64,000 nt of DNA from Candidatus Persebacteraceae bacterium Df01. GTDB lineage: Bacteria > Pseudomonadota > Gammaproteobacteria > Tethybacterales > Persebacteraceae. A program made the position numbers and the translations under genes. Below the pieces are notes generated by a model. The model made no database searches and was not told where the DNA came from. It saw only the letters and a list, made by a program, of their open reading frames with translations. The stretch covers positions 62,001 through 126,000 of the forward strand of contig JANQAO010000001.1 of NCBI GenBank assembly GCA_030386295.1, read 5' to 3'. Numbering within the stretch: position 1 is the first letter of the stretch; the number at the start of each line of letters is the position of its first letter. Of this stretch, positions 19,256-27,942 are shown one piece after another.

Positions 19256-19654
19256 ATGTTCAATATCAGCTTCGGCGAAATTTTTATTATCGCAACTATC
19301 GGCCTAATTATTATCGGGCCGGAACGGCTTCCCGAAACCGCCCGTTTTATTGGTCATCTCTTGTCGCGGTTGCAACGACAGGCTGCTACTGTCAAAGCCG
19401 ATGTGCGCCGCGAAATGGAACTGGAAGACATGAAAAGCATTCAGCGCGAATATCAGGATGCCACCAAAGAATTGAAAAAAAGCTTTGAGTCACCCGCGCA
19501 GGAATTAAACCAAGTTGCCGCGGATGCGACAAAAGCTATTACACCGTCCTCCTCAACCAGCGAAAAAACTGCCAAGTCTTCGGATGTCGGCACGGCTTCC
19601 TCTGAAAACACTGACACTGCGCAATCTGCAGACACCAAACTTCCCCGTGAGTAA
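19256..19654 (+). CDS. tatB: Twin-arginine translocase subunit TatB
   Basis: TatB forms the signal-peptide receptor complex with TatC. The 132-residue protein begins MFNISFGEIFIIATIGLIII, with the TatB-type GPERLPETAR after the membrane helix, an amphipathic region (residues 22-60), and a low-complexity S/T/A/E tail. Its last bases overlap the start of tatC by eight. The order tatA-tatB-tatC is standard. Confidence 0.95.
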   Translation: MFNISFGEIFIIATIGLIIIGPERLPETARFIGHLLSRLQRQAATVKADVRREMELEDMKSIQREYQDATKELKKSFESPAQELNQVAADATKAITPSSSTSEKTAKSSDVGTASSENTDTAQSADTKLPRE

Positions 19655-20393
19655 TGATTTGGTCAAAGATGGTTTGCTCAGCCATCTAATAGACTTACGC
19701 AGTTGCTTGTTGCGCTGCATTTTTGCAGTATTGGCACTGATGGTTGTGCTATTTCCCATCGCCGGCTATATATACACAACATTGTCGGCACCGCTCCTGA
19801 CAGCGCTACCAAGTCAAGAAATGGTGGCTATTGGCGTACTGACTCCTTTTACCGTGCGAATCGTTACTGCGGCACTCGCTGCCATACTTGTAGCATTGCC
19901 TTATTTATGGTACGAAATTTGGAAATTCGTCGCGCCCGGCCTGTATATACACGAAAAAAAACTTGTTCTACCGCTAATCGTTAGCAGCACATTATTGTTT
20001 TACATCGGTATGGCTTTTGCCTACTTGATGGTATTCAAGGTGGTATTTAACTTTATCGCATCTATGGGTTTTGACGGCGTGGTATGGATGCCCGACATTG
20101 AGAATTTTTTCAGTTTTGCCATCACGTTGTTTATTGCTTTTGGCGTCGCCTTTGAAACACCGGTAGTAGTCTATTTGCTGGTGCGAACCGGTTTAGTAGA
20201 AATTGACACACTACGCCGAGGACGGCGCTATTTTATCGTTGGTGCTTTTGTCGTGGCAGCCATTTTTACACCACCAGACATTATTTCACAATTATTGCTG
20301 GCAATCCCGTGCTGGCTATTATTTGAGCTGGGGTTATTGCTCGCACCCAAAAAAAAATCCGACACGACGCAAAAAAAGAGTGATTCGACATGA
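19647..20393 (+). CDS. tatC: Twin-arginine translocase subunit TatC
   Basis: TatC is the polytopic Tat subunit that binds twin-arginine signal peptides. I choose the GTG at 19647, overlapping tatB by eight bases, which gives 248 residues starting with SNDLVKDGLLSHLIDLRSCL; the longer frame is tatB read out of phase. About six membrane helices are visible, and FAFGVAFETPVVVYLLVRTG and the periplasmic-loop region PFTVRI match the family. The C-terminal tail is lysine-rich. It ends the his-tat run; the regulator gene follows after 61 bases. Confidence 0.95.
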   Translation: MSNDLVKDGLLSHLIDLRSCLLRCIFAVLALMVVLFPIAGYIYTTLSAPLLTALPSQEMVAIGVLTPFTVRIVTAALAAILVALPYLWYEIWKFVAPGLYIHEKKLVLPLIVSSTLLFYIGMAFAYLMVFKVVFNFIASMGFDGVVWMPDIENFFSFAITLFIAFGVAFETPVVVYLLVRTGLVEIDTLRRGRRYFIVGAFVVAAIFTPPDIISQLLLAIPCWLLFELGLLLAPKKKSDTTQKKSDST

Positions 20394-20454
20394 TTTTGTG
20401 CAAAAATTCACCTCTTACTAGTTGTCAATACTAAAAATTAACAAGGAAAGTTTT

Positions 20455-21714
20455 ATGCCTACCGGCACGCGCCCTAAAGTACTAATTGTTGATGATGAAC
20501 CGGGGATCCGGGAATTGCTCATGGAGATTCTCACCGATGAAGGCTATGCCGTAGTCATGGCTGAGAATGCTGCCGAAGCTTGGCAAATTCGCCTGGAACA
20601 ACAGTTGTCTCTGGTATTGCTGGATATTTGGATGCCAGGAAAAGACGGTTTAACCTTGCTCAAGCAGTGGAAAGATGCGGGACTTGCCGACATGCCGATT
20701 ATTGTCATGTCCGGTCACGCTACTATTGACACCGCCGTAGAAGCGGTCAAACTCGGAGCACTGGAAGTTTTAGAAAAACCTATTGCCACTAATCGCCTGC
20801 TAGTAGCAATGCAAAATGCTCTTGATGCCAGCAATAATGAGCGCGGCAATCCCAACATCATTCGCACCAATTTTGGCAAATCGGCAATCATCCAAAAATT
20901 CAAACAACAATTGCTGGATGCTTCGGCTGGCTCACAGCCGGCACTGCTTGTTGGCACGCCCAGTTCTGGTGCCTCATTTTTTGCGCAGTTGCTAGCCAAG
21001 CCAAAAATGCCCGTCGTATTTTTGGATAATTCCACACAACTGGAAGGCGCTATAGAAAATATTTTACGCGAAGCCAACGGCGGCATTCTTGTAATCCGTT
21101 TGATAGACATGCTCAATTCAATTCAGCAAAGTGGGCTGCTGGCACTGGTACGTGAATCTGGACGTATGAACGTTCGACTCATCGCAGCCGCTGTGAATCC
21201 GCCAGAAAAGTTAAAAACCGATAGAGGTTACAATAAAGCACTGCTTAACTCTTTTTCCAATCACGTTATTACCATGCCGTCTTTGACGCAATATATTGAG
21301 GACATTCCTTATATTGTTGACATTATCACCCGGCAATTGACTGAGCAAACTGACATGGTAGGACGCAGACTTTCACCGCAAGCAGTAAATCTACTCACTC
21401 AACACGACTATGAAAATGATTTCATGGAATTATTGTCTTTGGTACGCAGCGCCCTGATGTACGCTTCGGGTGATAAAGTAGACGCTGCCACCATGCAGGT
21501 TATTATTGAACAATTTTCGCTCAATTCCTCACTCAAAGGCGTGCGCAGCGAGATTTTTTCTATGTCCATGCGGGAAGCACGAATGTGCTTTGAGCGCGAA
21601 TACCTACGCCGCATCATGCACGCAACACGAGGTAATATCCAACAAGCAGCAGAAATTGCCGGCATAGAACGCACCTATCTGTATCGCAAGCTCAAACAAC
21701 ATAAGGAAGTTTAA
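20455..21714 (+). CDS. NtrC/NtrX-type response regulator with degenerate AAA+ domain
   Basis: This 419-residue protein has a receiver domain at 1-120 with the acidic pair D13-D14, the phospho-acceptor D57 in LLDIWMPGKDG and K108, so phosphorylation is likely. The middle region aligns with a sigma-54 AAA+ domain, but the Walker A site is replaced by LLVGTPSSGASFFAQ (164-178) without the GK[ST] core, and no GAFTGA loop is seen. The C-terminus is a Fis-type helix-turn-helix (RGNIQQAAEIAGIERTYLYR). It is therefore probably a DNA-binding regulator that does not work as a sigma-54 ATPase, much like divergent NtrX proteins. ATG at 20455 has AAGGAAAG upstream. No kinase gene is adjacent. Confidence 0.85.
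   Translation: MPTGTRPKVLIVDDEPGIRELLMEILTDEGYAVVMAENAAEAWQIRLEQQLSLVLLDIWMPGKDGLTLLKQWKDAGLADMPIIVMSGHATIDTAVEAVKLGALEVLEKPIATNRLLVAMQNALDASNNERGNPNIIRTNFGKSAIIQKFKQQLLDASAGSQPALLVGTPSSGASFFAQLLAKPKMPVVFLDNSTQLEGAIENILREANGGILVIRLIDMLNSIQQSGLLALVRESGRMNVRLIAAAVNPPEKLKTDRGYNKALLNSFSNHVITMPSLTQYIEDIPYIVDIITRQLTEQTDMVGRRLSPQAVNLLTQHDYENDFMELLSLVRSALMYASGDKVDAATMQVIIEQFSLNSSLKGVRSEIFSMSMREARMCFEREYLRRIMHATRGNIQQAAEIAGIERTYLYRKLKQHKEV
21703..21709 (+). promoter_or_regulatory. Shine-Dalgarno placing the mfd start at an ATC codon
   Basis: AAGGAAG lies within the last codons of the regulator gene and ends five bases before the ATC at 21715. No other start codon in the mfd frame is within reach. It is the main evidence for translation starting at that ATC or at an ATG since altered. 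Confidence 0.6.
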
Positions 21715-24700
21715 ATCCTCAACCAACGCGCACTTTCATCCGCCGCCTCATTACCGTCGTTTCCAGCCACCGGCAAACGCCACCGCATTAACGGCTTACG
21801 CGGTGCCGGAGAATCCCTAGCGCTAGCGGAATTAGCGACACACAACAATCGCCAAATATTGTTGCTGACACGCGATTCCATCAGCGCCGCACACACAGTA
21901 GAAGAATTAGCTTTTTTTGCGCCAACGCTACCAGCGCGCCTGCTTCCTGACTGGGGATGTCTGCCTTATGACCGAGTATCACCGACAGCGGACACGGCTG
22001 GTGCCCGCCTAGCCGCATTAGCGGCGCTGCATGAAAGTCCACGCGGCATCATCGTGGCGGCGGCAACAACCATGCTGCTGCCCTGCCCACCGCCAGCATT
22101 TGTTCTTGCCCGCACTTTTAATCTGCAAGTAGGCGCTCGTCTGGATATATCATCCTTAATTCGGAATCTGACGCAAAATGGTTATGCCCGTGCAGATCGA
22201 GTGCTGGCAGCAGGAGAGTTTGCTGTGTACGGTGGTCAGTTAGATATTTTCCCTCCCGACTCAGAAACCCCATTTCGTTTGGTTTTGTTGGATGACGAAA
22301 TTGAACAAATTCGCTTGTTTGACCCGCAAACACAACGTTCCACCGGAAAAACCGACACTATCCGAATATTACCTTCCGGTGAATGCGATTTGTCGGCGGC
22401 AGGCGTATCGCGCTTTCGCGAGGCTTATGTCAAACACTTTGGTGCCACAAAAAGCCCAATATATGAACACGTCAGCAACGGTGAACGAGCGCCAGGAATA
22501 GAATTCATGCTGCCGCTTTTTTTTGACAATACCGCCACTGCTTTAGATTATCCCTCTGCCAACACCGGTATCGTATTACACCACGACTGTCACACAGCGA
22601 TAGAACGTTTTATGCATCAAGCAAGGCGGCGGCAAAAATTGGCTAGCGTATATGAAAACCGTACGGTGTTACCAGTTAAAGAAGTTTTTGTGAGTCCAGA
22701 AGATTTCTATGCCGCCTTGCGCTGCTTTTCCGTACTGGAAATTAATAACGACAGTGAAAATTTACAAGCACCGCCGCCAGTAGCGATCAATCACCGTCGT
22801 GCCGATTCGCACACACCGCTAATTAATTTCCTCCGCGAAAGCAAGCAACAAGTCATTATTGCCACTGACAGCGAAGGACGGCGACAGACGTTACAGGCAG
22901 CACTCACCGACAGCGATTTGCGTCTGCGAGTGGCAGATTCTTTTTCCGACTGCCGCCCCGAAGACATTTCGCTAGTCACGGCGCCACTGCGCGGTGGTTT
23001 TATGGATACCGATCGTCTATGTGTGCTTACCGAAGCGGAAGTGTTTGATGTACGTCCACCACCTCGTGCCATTCGTCAACAAGCACGCGACGTCATTCAC
23101 GTCGGCGAGCTGACCGTCAATGGCATGGTTGTCCATCGTGATTACGGCGTTGGTCGCTATCTGGGGTTAACGCAAAAAACCATCGGCAACGTAACAGAAG
23201 AATTTTTAGAAATTGAATATGCCGACAGTCAGCGATTGTGGCTACCAGTACCGCAATTAAATTTGTTATCGCCACACCACGGCGAAATAACTGCATTGTC
23301 CAAACTCGGTAGCAATGGCTGGAAACGCGCCCGCGCCAAAGCAGAAAAAAATGCCCGCGATACGGCAGCACGATTATTAGAAATTCACGCCCGCCGTGCC
23401 GCCAAAGACGGTAATGTTCATGCTCCTGATGAACAAGCGTTAGCACGCTTTGCCGATGGTTTTAATTACGAAGAAACGCCTGATCAAGCAAAAGCCGTAC
23501 GCGAAGTGCTGGAAGATATGCGAGCAGAAAAAACCATGGACCGGCTCGTCGCTGCCGATGTGGGCTTCGGCAAAACCGAAGTCGCCATGCGTGCCGCTTG
23601 TGCCTGCGCTCTTTCGGGAGGACAAACGGCAGTATTAGCACCTACCACTTTGCTCGCCGAGCAACATGCTCGCACTTTCACTGACCGGTTTTCTGGCTTT
23701 CCTGTACGCATCGCCTCGCTCACACGACTTGCTGGTAGCTCCGAAAAAAAAACACTGCTGCATGACATTGCCGATGGTAGCATCAATATTGTCATCGGCA
23801 CCCACGCATTGTTATCGCCGGCAGTAAATTTTCACCAGCTCAATCTGGTGGTCATTGATGAAGAGCACCGTTTTGGCGTGCGGCAAAAGGAGCATTTCAA
23901 AGCGCTACGCGCTGATGTAGATATTTTGTCGCTGTCGGCAACGCCGATACCACGCACTATGGCGATGGCGATGGATGGGTTGCGGGATATTTCCATTATT
24001 ACCACACCGCCACCATCGCGACTAACGGTGCACACCACAGTGGCACCTTTTTCACACGGGCTTATTGTAGACGCCTGCGAACGCGAATTATTTCGTGGCG
24101 GGCAAATTTATTTCGTCCACAACGAAATTCGTACCTTGTCCGGTATTGCTGACCAACTACGGGAATGGTTACCCGAAGCGCGGCTGGTGATAGCACACGG
24201 CAGCATGGGCGGACTCGCAATGGAACAGGCAATGCGGCGTTTTTTGCGACACGAATCCGATATTTTGCTATGTACTACTATTGTAGAAAGTGGTTTGGAC
24301 ATTGCCAACGCTAACACTATCATCATCAACCGTGCCGACCGTATGGGTTTGTCTCGGCTGCACCAATTGCGCGGGCGCGTGGGACGCGGTGGCGCGCAGG
24401 CTTATGCACTGCTGCTGACTCCACCCGAAGGTGCCGCCACAAAGCAAGGAGATGCACGACTGGAAGCTTTGACGCAATATGAGTCATTAGGCGGCGGATT
24501 TTTTATCGCCATGCGCGATTTGGAAATTCGTGGTGCCGGTGAAATATTGGGTGAGCGGCAGAGTGGAGACATTAACGCCGTAGGCTGCTCTATGTATCAA
24601 AAAATGGTTAACGACGCCGTACGTCAACTACGCGGTGATGAAATCGCTGTTCATATTGATTCCGTTATTGACCTCAATACGTCGGCATTGTTGCCACCAG

Positions 24701-25110
24701 ATTATGTCCGCTCACCGCATGAGCGCTTGCGTTACTATCACCGGCTGTCTAATTGCGAAAACCTAGCGGCAATTAATGATGTGCAGCTGGAATGGGAAGA
24801 CCGTTTTGGCATCGCCCCACCACCAGCACGGCGGCTTATTACCTGTCACCGTCTGCGCCTATTGGCGGGAGCAGTAGAAATCACGCGTCTGCAAGTAATG
24901 CGCGAGAAAACAGCACGATTGGAATTTGCTGACAATCCACGCTGCCTTAATCAATTAATGGCCAAAATCGCTGCTAAAGAATGCCGCCTAGCAACAGATA
25001 GTAAATCCGTTATTATTGAAAATTTAAATGTTGAACCCGATGAACGGGCAATACAACTGGCGGATTTTTTGCGTGATTTATCAACCACTCACACAATAAA
25101 AAATAAATAA
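21715..25110 (+). CDS. mfd: Transcription-repair coupling factor, with ATC in the start position
   Basis: Mfd removes RNA polymerase stalled at DNA damage and recruits UvrA. The product (1,131 residues if read from 21715) has the UvrB-like N-terminus, the RNA-polymerase-interacting domain with VHRDYGVGRYLGLTQKT, a RecG-like helicase with Walker A ADVGFGKTE near residue 613 and DEEHRFG near 714, LSATPIPRTM and HQLRGRVGRGG. The first ordinary start in frame is a TTG at 21859, but family-like sequence (INGLRGAGESLALAELA) extends upstream to the stop of the preceding gene, with no ATG, GTG or TTG. AAGGAAG at 21703-21709 sits five bases before an ATC at 21715, so ATC is the likely or mutated start. 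Confidence 0.93.
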   Translation: MLNQRALSSAASLPSFPATGKRHRINGLRGAGESLALAELATHNNRQILLLTRDSISAAHTVEELAFFAPTLPARLLPDWGCLPYDRVSPTADTAGARLAALAALHESPRGIIVAAATTMLLPCPPPAFVLARTFNLQVGARLDISSLIRNLTQNGYARADRVLAAGEFAVYGGQLDIFPPDSETPFRLVLLDDEIEQIRLFDPQTQRSTGKTDTIRILPSGECDLSAAGVSRFREAYVKHFGATKSPIYEHVSNGERAPGIEFMLPLFFDNTATALDYPSANTGIVLHHDCHTAIERFMHQARRRQKLASVYENRTVLPVKEVFVSPEDFYAALRCFSVLEINNDSENLQAPPPVAINHRRADSHTPLINFLRESKQQVIIATDSEGRRQTLQAALTDSDLRLRVADSFSDCRPEDISLVTAPLRGGFMDTDRLCVLTEAEVFDVRPPPRAIRQQARDVIHVGELTVNGMVVHRDYGVGRYLGLTQKTIGNVTEEFLEIEYADSQRLWLPVPQLNLLSPHHGEITALSKLGSNGWKRARAKAEKNARDTAARLLEIHARRAAKDGNVHAPDEQALARFADGFNYEETPDQAKAVREVLEDMRAEKTMDRLVAADVGFGKTEVAMRAACACALSGGQTAVLAPTTLLAEQHARTFTDRFSGFPVRIASLTRLAGSSEKKTLLHDIADGSINIVIGTHALLSPAVNFHQLNLVVIDEEHRFGVRQKEHFKALRADVDILSLSATPIPRTMAMAMDGLRDISIITTPPPSRLTVHTTVAPFSHGLIVDACERELFRGGQIYFVHNEIRTLSGIADQLREWLPEARLVIAHGSMGGLAMEQAMRRFLRHESDILLCTTIVESGLDIANANTIIINRADRMGLSRLHQLRGRVGRGGAQAYALLLTPPEGAATKQGDARLEALTQYESLGGGFFIAMRDLEIRGAGEILGERQSGDINAVGCSMYQKMVNDAVRQLRGDEIAVHIDSVIDLNTSALLPPDYVRSPHERLRYYHRLSNCENLAAINDVQLEWEDRFGIAPPPARRLITCHRLRLLAGAVEITRLQVMREKTARLEFADNPRCLNQLMAKIAAKECRLATDSKSVIIENLNVEPDERAIQLADFLRDLSTTHTIKNK

Positions 25111-25190
25111 CAAGACTGTCGAGTGCTTTGTTTAACTAAACTAACACGCATTTCCGCAATACCGTTACAAACGCACTTACAATACAGATA

Positions 25191-26699
25191 ATGGCGTTAG
25201 CAATTTTACATAGTAGAGCGCTCACCGGAGTATACGCGGCGGCAGTAACGGTAGAAGTGCACCTGTCCGGCGGTCTTCCTCAGTTTAATATTGTCGGACT
25301 ACCCGACACCGAAGTACGTGAAGCTCGAGACCGCGTACGTGCTGCTATTTTGAACTCTCGTTTTCAATTCCCCGCCCGCCGAATTACCATTAATCTTGCA
25401 CCCGCCGATATGCCCAAGGAGGGTGGCCGCTATGACCTTCCCATTGCATTGGGAATTCTCTCCGCCGCCGAACAAATACCCACCGACTTACTAGAACAAT
25501 TTGAATTTGCAGGCGAGTTGGCACTAGATGGCAAGTTGCGCTCTTGCGGCAGCGCCTTGCCCATCACGCTGGCGACCAAGCGTGCTGACCGCGCTATTAT
25601 TATGCCACCCGAAGATGCCGCCATCGGCGCCTTAGCTACTGGCGCCGTGGTGCTTCAAGCGCATACCTTACTAGAGGTTTGCGCCCACCTGGCAGAACGA
25701 CAGCGGCTACCCCAAGCGACACCACTAGAATTACCAGAAATTGGAAACAGCTCCTGCTTTAGCGATGTCAAAGGGCAAGTCAAAGCGAAACGTGCCTTAG
25801 AAATTGCCGCCGCCGGCGGTCACAGTCTGCTGATGATGGGACCACCCGGTTGCGGTAAATCCATGCTAGCGGCACGATTGTCAAACTTAATGCCTCCACT
25901 GACCGATGATGAAGCACTAGAATCAGCAGCGGTGCGCTCGCTTGTTGGTGGCGATTTTCAGCCCAATAAATGGCGGCAACGCCCTTTTCGCTCACCACAC
26001 CATTCAGCTTCGGCGGCAGCACTTATCGGCGGCGGCAGCAAGCCGCGTCCGGGAGAAATATCGCTCTCACACCACGGCGTATTATTTTTGGATGAGTTAC
26101 CTGAATTTGACCGACAGGTGTTAGAAGTCTTACGTGAGCCACTGGAATCGGGAATGATTACCGTTTCTCGCGCCGCTCGCAAATCCGATTTTCCAGCTGC
26201 TTTTCAACTTGTCACGGCGATGAACCCTTGTCCTTGCGGCTACCTCTCACATCCACAAAAAGAATGCAACTGTACGCCCAATCAAATTAGTCGCTACCGC
26301 GCTAAAATTTCTGGTCCCTTACTAGACCGTATTGACATGCACATTGAAGTGGAATCACTATCACAGGACGAAATCACCGGTGCGGCTGATGGCGAGACCA
26401 GCGCGACCGTACGCGCTCGCGTGACGGAAGCACGCGCCTTTCAAACCATGCGCCAAAATGCGCTCAATGCCCGCTTGCCGCCATCCGGCGTTGATGTATA
26501 CTGCATTCCCAACGAAAGCGCCCAAGTTTTTGCTCGCCAAGCACTAAAAAAACTTGGATTGTCAGCACGCAGTTATCACCGGGTGCTCAAAATGGCGCGC
26601 ACTATTGCCGATTTGGCACAAGAAGAAGACATTAGCACCGGTCATTTATCCGAGGCGATTCAATACCGCCGTTTGGCTTTTGACAACCCATTACAGTAA
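25191..26699 (+). CDS. comM: ComM/YifB family AAA+ helicase (Mg-chelatase-like)
   Basis: ComM is a hexameric helicase that drives branch migration when incoming DNA is integrated during natural transformation. The 502-residue protein has an N-terminal Lon-protease-like fold (residues 1-165, FNIVGLPDTEVREARDRVRA), Walker A GPPGCGKS at about 218-225, the HHSASAAALIGGG loop, Walker B LFLDELPEF, and the C-terminal cysteine-bearing region MNPCPCGYLSHP...CNCTP. Length is normal. It starts 80 bases after mfd and is followed by a hairpin with a T-run. Confidence 0.94.
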   Translation: MALAILHSRALTGVYAAAVTVEVHLSGGLPQFNIVGLPDTEVREARDRVRAAILNSRFQFPARRITINLAPADMPKEGGRYDLPIALGILSAAEQIPTDLLEQFEFAGELALDGKLRSCGSALPITLATKRADRAIIMPPEDAAIGALATGAVVLQAHTLLEVCAHLAERQRLPQATPLELPEIGNSSCFSDVKGQVKAKRALEIAAAGGHSLLMMGPPGCGKSMLAARLSNLMPPLTDDEALESAAVRSLVGGDFQPNKWRQRPFRSPHHSASAAALIGGGSKPRPGEISLSHHGVLFLDELPEFDRQVLEVLREPLESGMITVSRAARKSDFPAAFQLVTAMNPCPCGYLSHPQKECNCTPNQISRYRAKISGPLLDRIDMHIEVESLSQDEITGAADGETSATVRARVTEARAFQTMRQNALNARLPPSGVDVYCIPNESAQVFARQALKKLGLSARSYHRVLKMARTIADLAQEEDISTGHLSEAIQYRRLAFDNPLQ

Positions 26700-26701
26700 A
26701 A

Positions 26702-26731
26702 ATCAACTACACAGCACCGTTGATGTTTTTT
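26702..26731 (+). terminator. Probable rho-independent terminator after comM
   Basis: ATCAAC at 26702-26707 pairs with GTTGAT at 26719-26724, with an 11-base loop, and is followed by a run of six T at 26726-26731. It starts three bases after the comM stop. The stem is short, so confidence is moderate. Confidence 0.45.
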
Positions 26732-26801
26732 ATGTTTTATAAGTAAATACGATTTATTGCATTAAATATTAACGATGATAAGATAAGGCAAAGGAGTTGT
26801 C

Positions 26802-27128
26802 ATGCTTTACGAAATGACTCGTCACGTATGGGTACGGATGCAACAACGAGGAAAAACTAAGGAAGGCGTTAAAATGCTGATTCGTTACGGACGCAAGCAA
26901 CCCAAATCCCGTTACCTTTTGCACAGTAAAGACGCTGAACAAGAAATTGCTCGCCGCCAAGTGTGGTTACAACGGTTACAAAAACGACAACCCAATAATC
27001 GCACTATGCACAAAAAACTAAAAAAGCGCATTGACGCCATAGAAACCATGCGTAATTGCGTTGCCGTGTTTGATAACGGTAAAGTGGTAACGGTGTACAA
27101 CCAAACTCGGCGCCCTAGGCACCAGTAA
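26802..27128 (+). CDS. Small DUF4258-like protein of unknown function
   Basis: The 108-residue, very basic product starts MLYEMTRHVWVRMQQRGKTK and continues to VKMLIRYGRKQPKSR, a pattern like DUF4258 proteins (histidine, then RxxQRG, then a V/I-xx-LIxYG segment). The middle is a lysine/arginine-rich helical stretch (KLKKRIDAIETMRN) and the end (AVFDNGKVVTVYNQ) suggests a beta strand pair. DUF4258 folds are related to some toxin RNases, but no antitoxin gene is adjacent. It has a strong ribosome site (AAAGGAG). The family assignment is tentative. Confidence 0.62.
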   Translation: MLYEMTRHVWVRMQQRGKTKEGVKMLIRYGRKQPKSRYLLHSKDAEQEIARRQVWLQRLQKRQPNNRTMHKKLKKRIDAIETMRNCVAVFDNGKVVTVYNQTRRPRHQ

Positions 27129-27158
27129 TTACCGTCGCTCTGCGGCTATAATGCAACT

Positions 27159-27932
27159 GTGACCACGCAACATTTTGCTGCTGAACTCGCCCGCGAAGCT
27201 GGTGCGCTGGCTCGACGACGGTTCTATGGCAATCGCACTATTGCAGTAAATCACAAACTCAACGGTGAGTTGGTTACCGATGTAGATCGTGAAGTAGAAA
27301 ACCTGATTATCAGCTTAGTGCGTGAAAAATTCCCCAAGCACGGTATCTTAGGCGAGGAAAGCGGTCTTTCCGGCAATCAAAACGAATGCTGGGTGATTGA
27401 CCCCATTGACGGCACCACCAATTTTGTCTGTCGCTATCTGTCATGCTCGGTGTCGGTGGCATTTTGTCGTAAGGGACGTCCAGTAGTGGCAGCAATACAC
27501 GACATTGCCGCTAACGAAACATTTTTTGCAGCCAGCGGTGAAGGTGCATATCTCAACAATCAACGATTGCGGGTGACAACGACAACGACCGTAGGAAAAT
27601 CACTGTTTTTAGCAAGCGGCGTTATTAACGGCAAGGGCATGTGGCCATTGATAGAAAGCATGGCGCGACGGAGCATGGGCATGCGGCGCACTGGTTCCAC
27701 GGCCTTAGATATGGCAACGGTAGCTGCCGGACGGGCCGATGCGATGTTGTGCGGGCCAGTAAAATTTTGGGATGTGGCGGCAGGTGCATTACTCATCCGC
27801 GAAGCTGGTGGTCTTATTTCCGACACTGAAGATCACACCTCTTTCGCCTTTGGCGAACCCACGCTCCCTTTTGTTGCCGGCACGCCCGGTGTGTTTACCG
27901 CTTATCTGCACGAAATGAAAAAACATCAATAA
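27159..27932 (+). CDS. suhB: Inositol monophosphatase family protein
   Basis: The protein of 257 residues belongs to the Mg-dependent, Li-sensitive phosphatase family that includes SuhB, which also works in rRNA antitermination. Motifs are GEESG (metal-binding glutamate), [14 protein letters not shown] (metal and phosphate site) and [16 protein letters not shown]. The start is GTG at 27159. It is 11 bases from mutS and may share a transcript with it. SuhB is the most likely ortholog, but other members of the family (CysQ-, HisN-like) are possible, and hisN would fit an organism lacking other histidinol phosphatases. Confidence 0.85.
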   Translation: MTTQHFAAELAREAGALARRRFYGNRTIAVNHKLNGELVTDVDREVENLIISLVREKFPKHGILGEESGLSGNQNECWVIDPIDGTTNFVCRYLSCSVSVAFCRKGRPVVAAIHDIAANETFFAASGEGAYLNNQRLRVTTTTTVGKSLFLASGVINGKGMWPLIESMARRSMGMRRTGSTALDMATVAAGRADAMLCGPVKFWDVAAGALLIREAGGLISDTEDHTSFAFGEPTLPFVAGTPGVFTAYLHEMKKHQ

Positions 27933-27942
27933 TGGGCACCCG

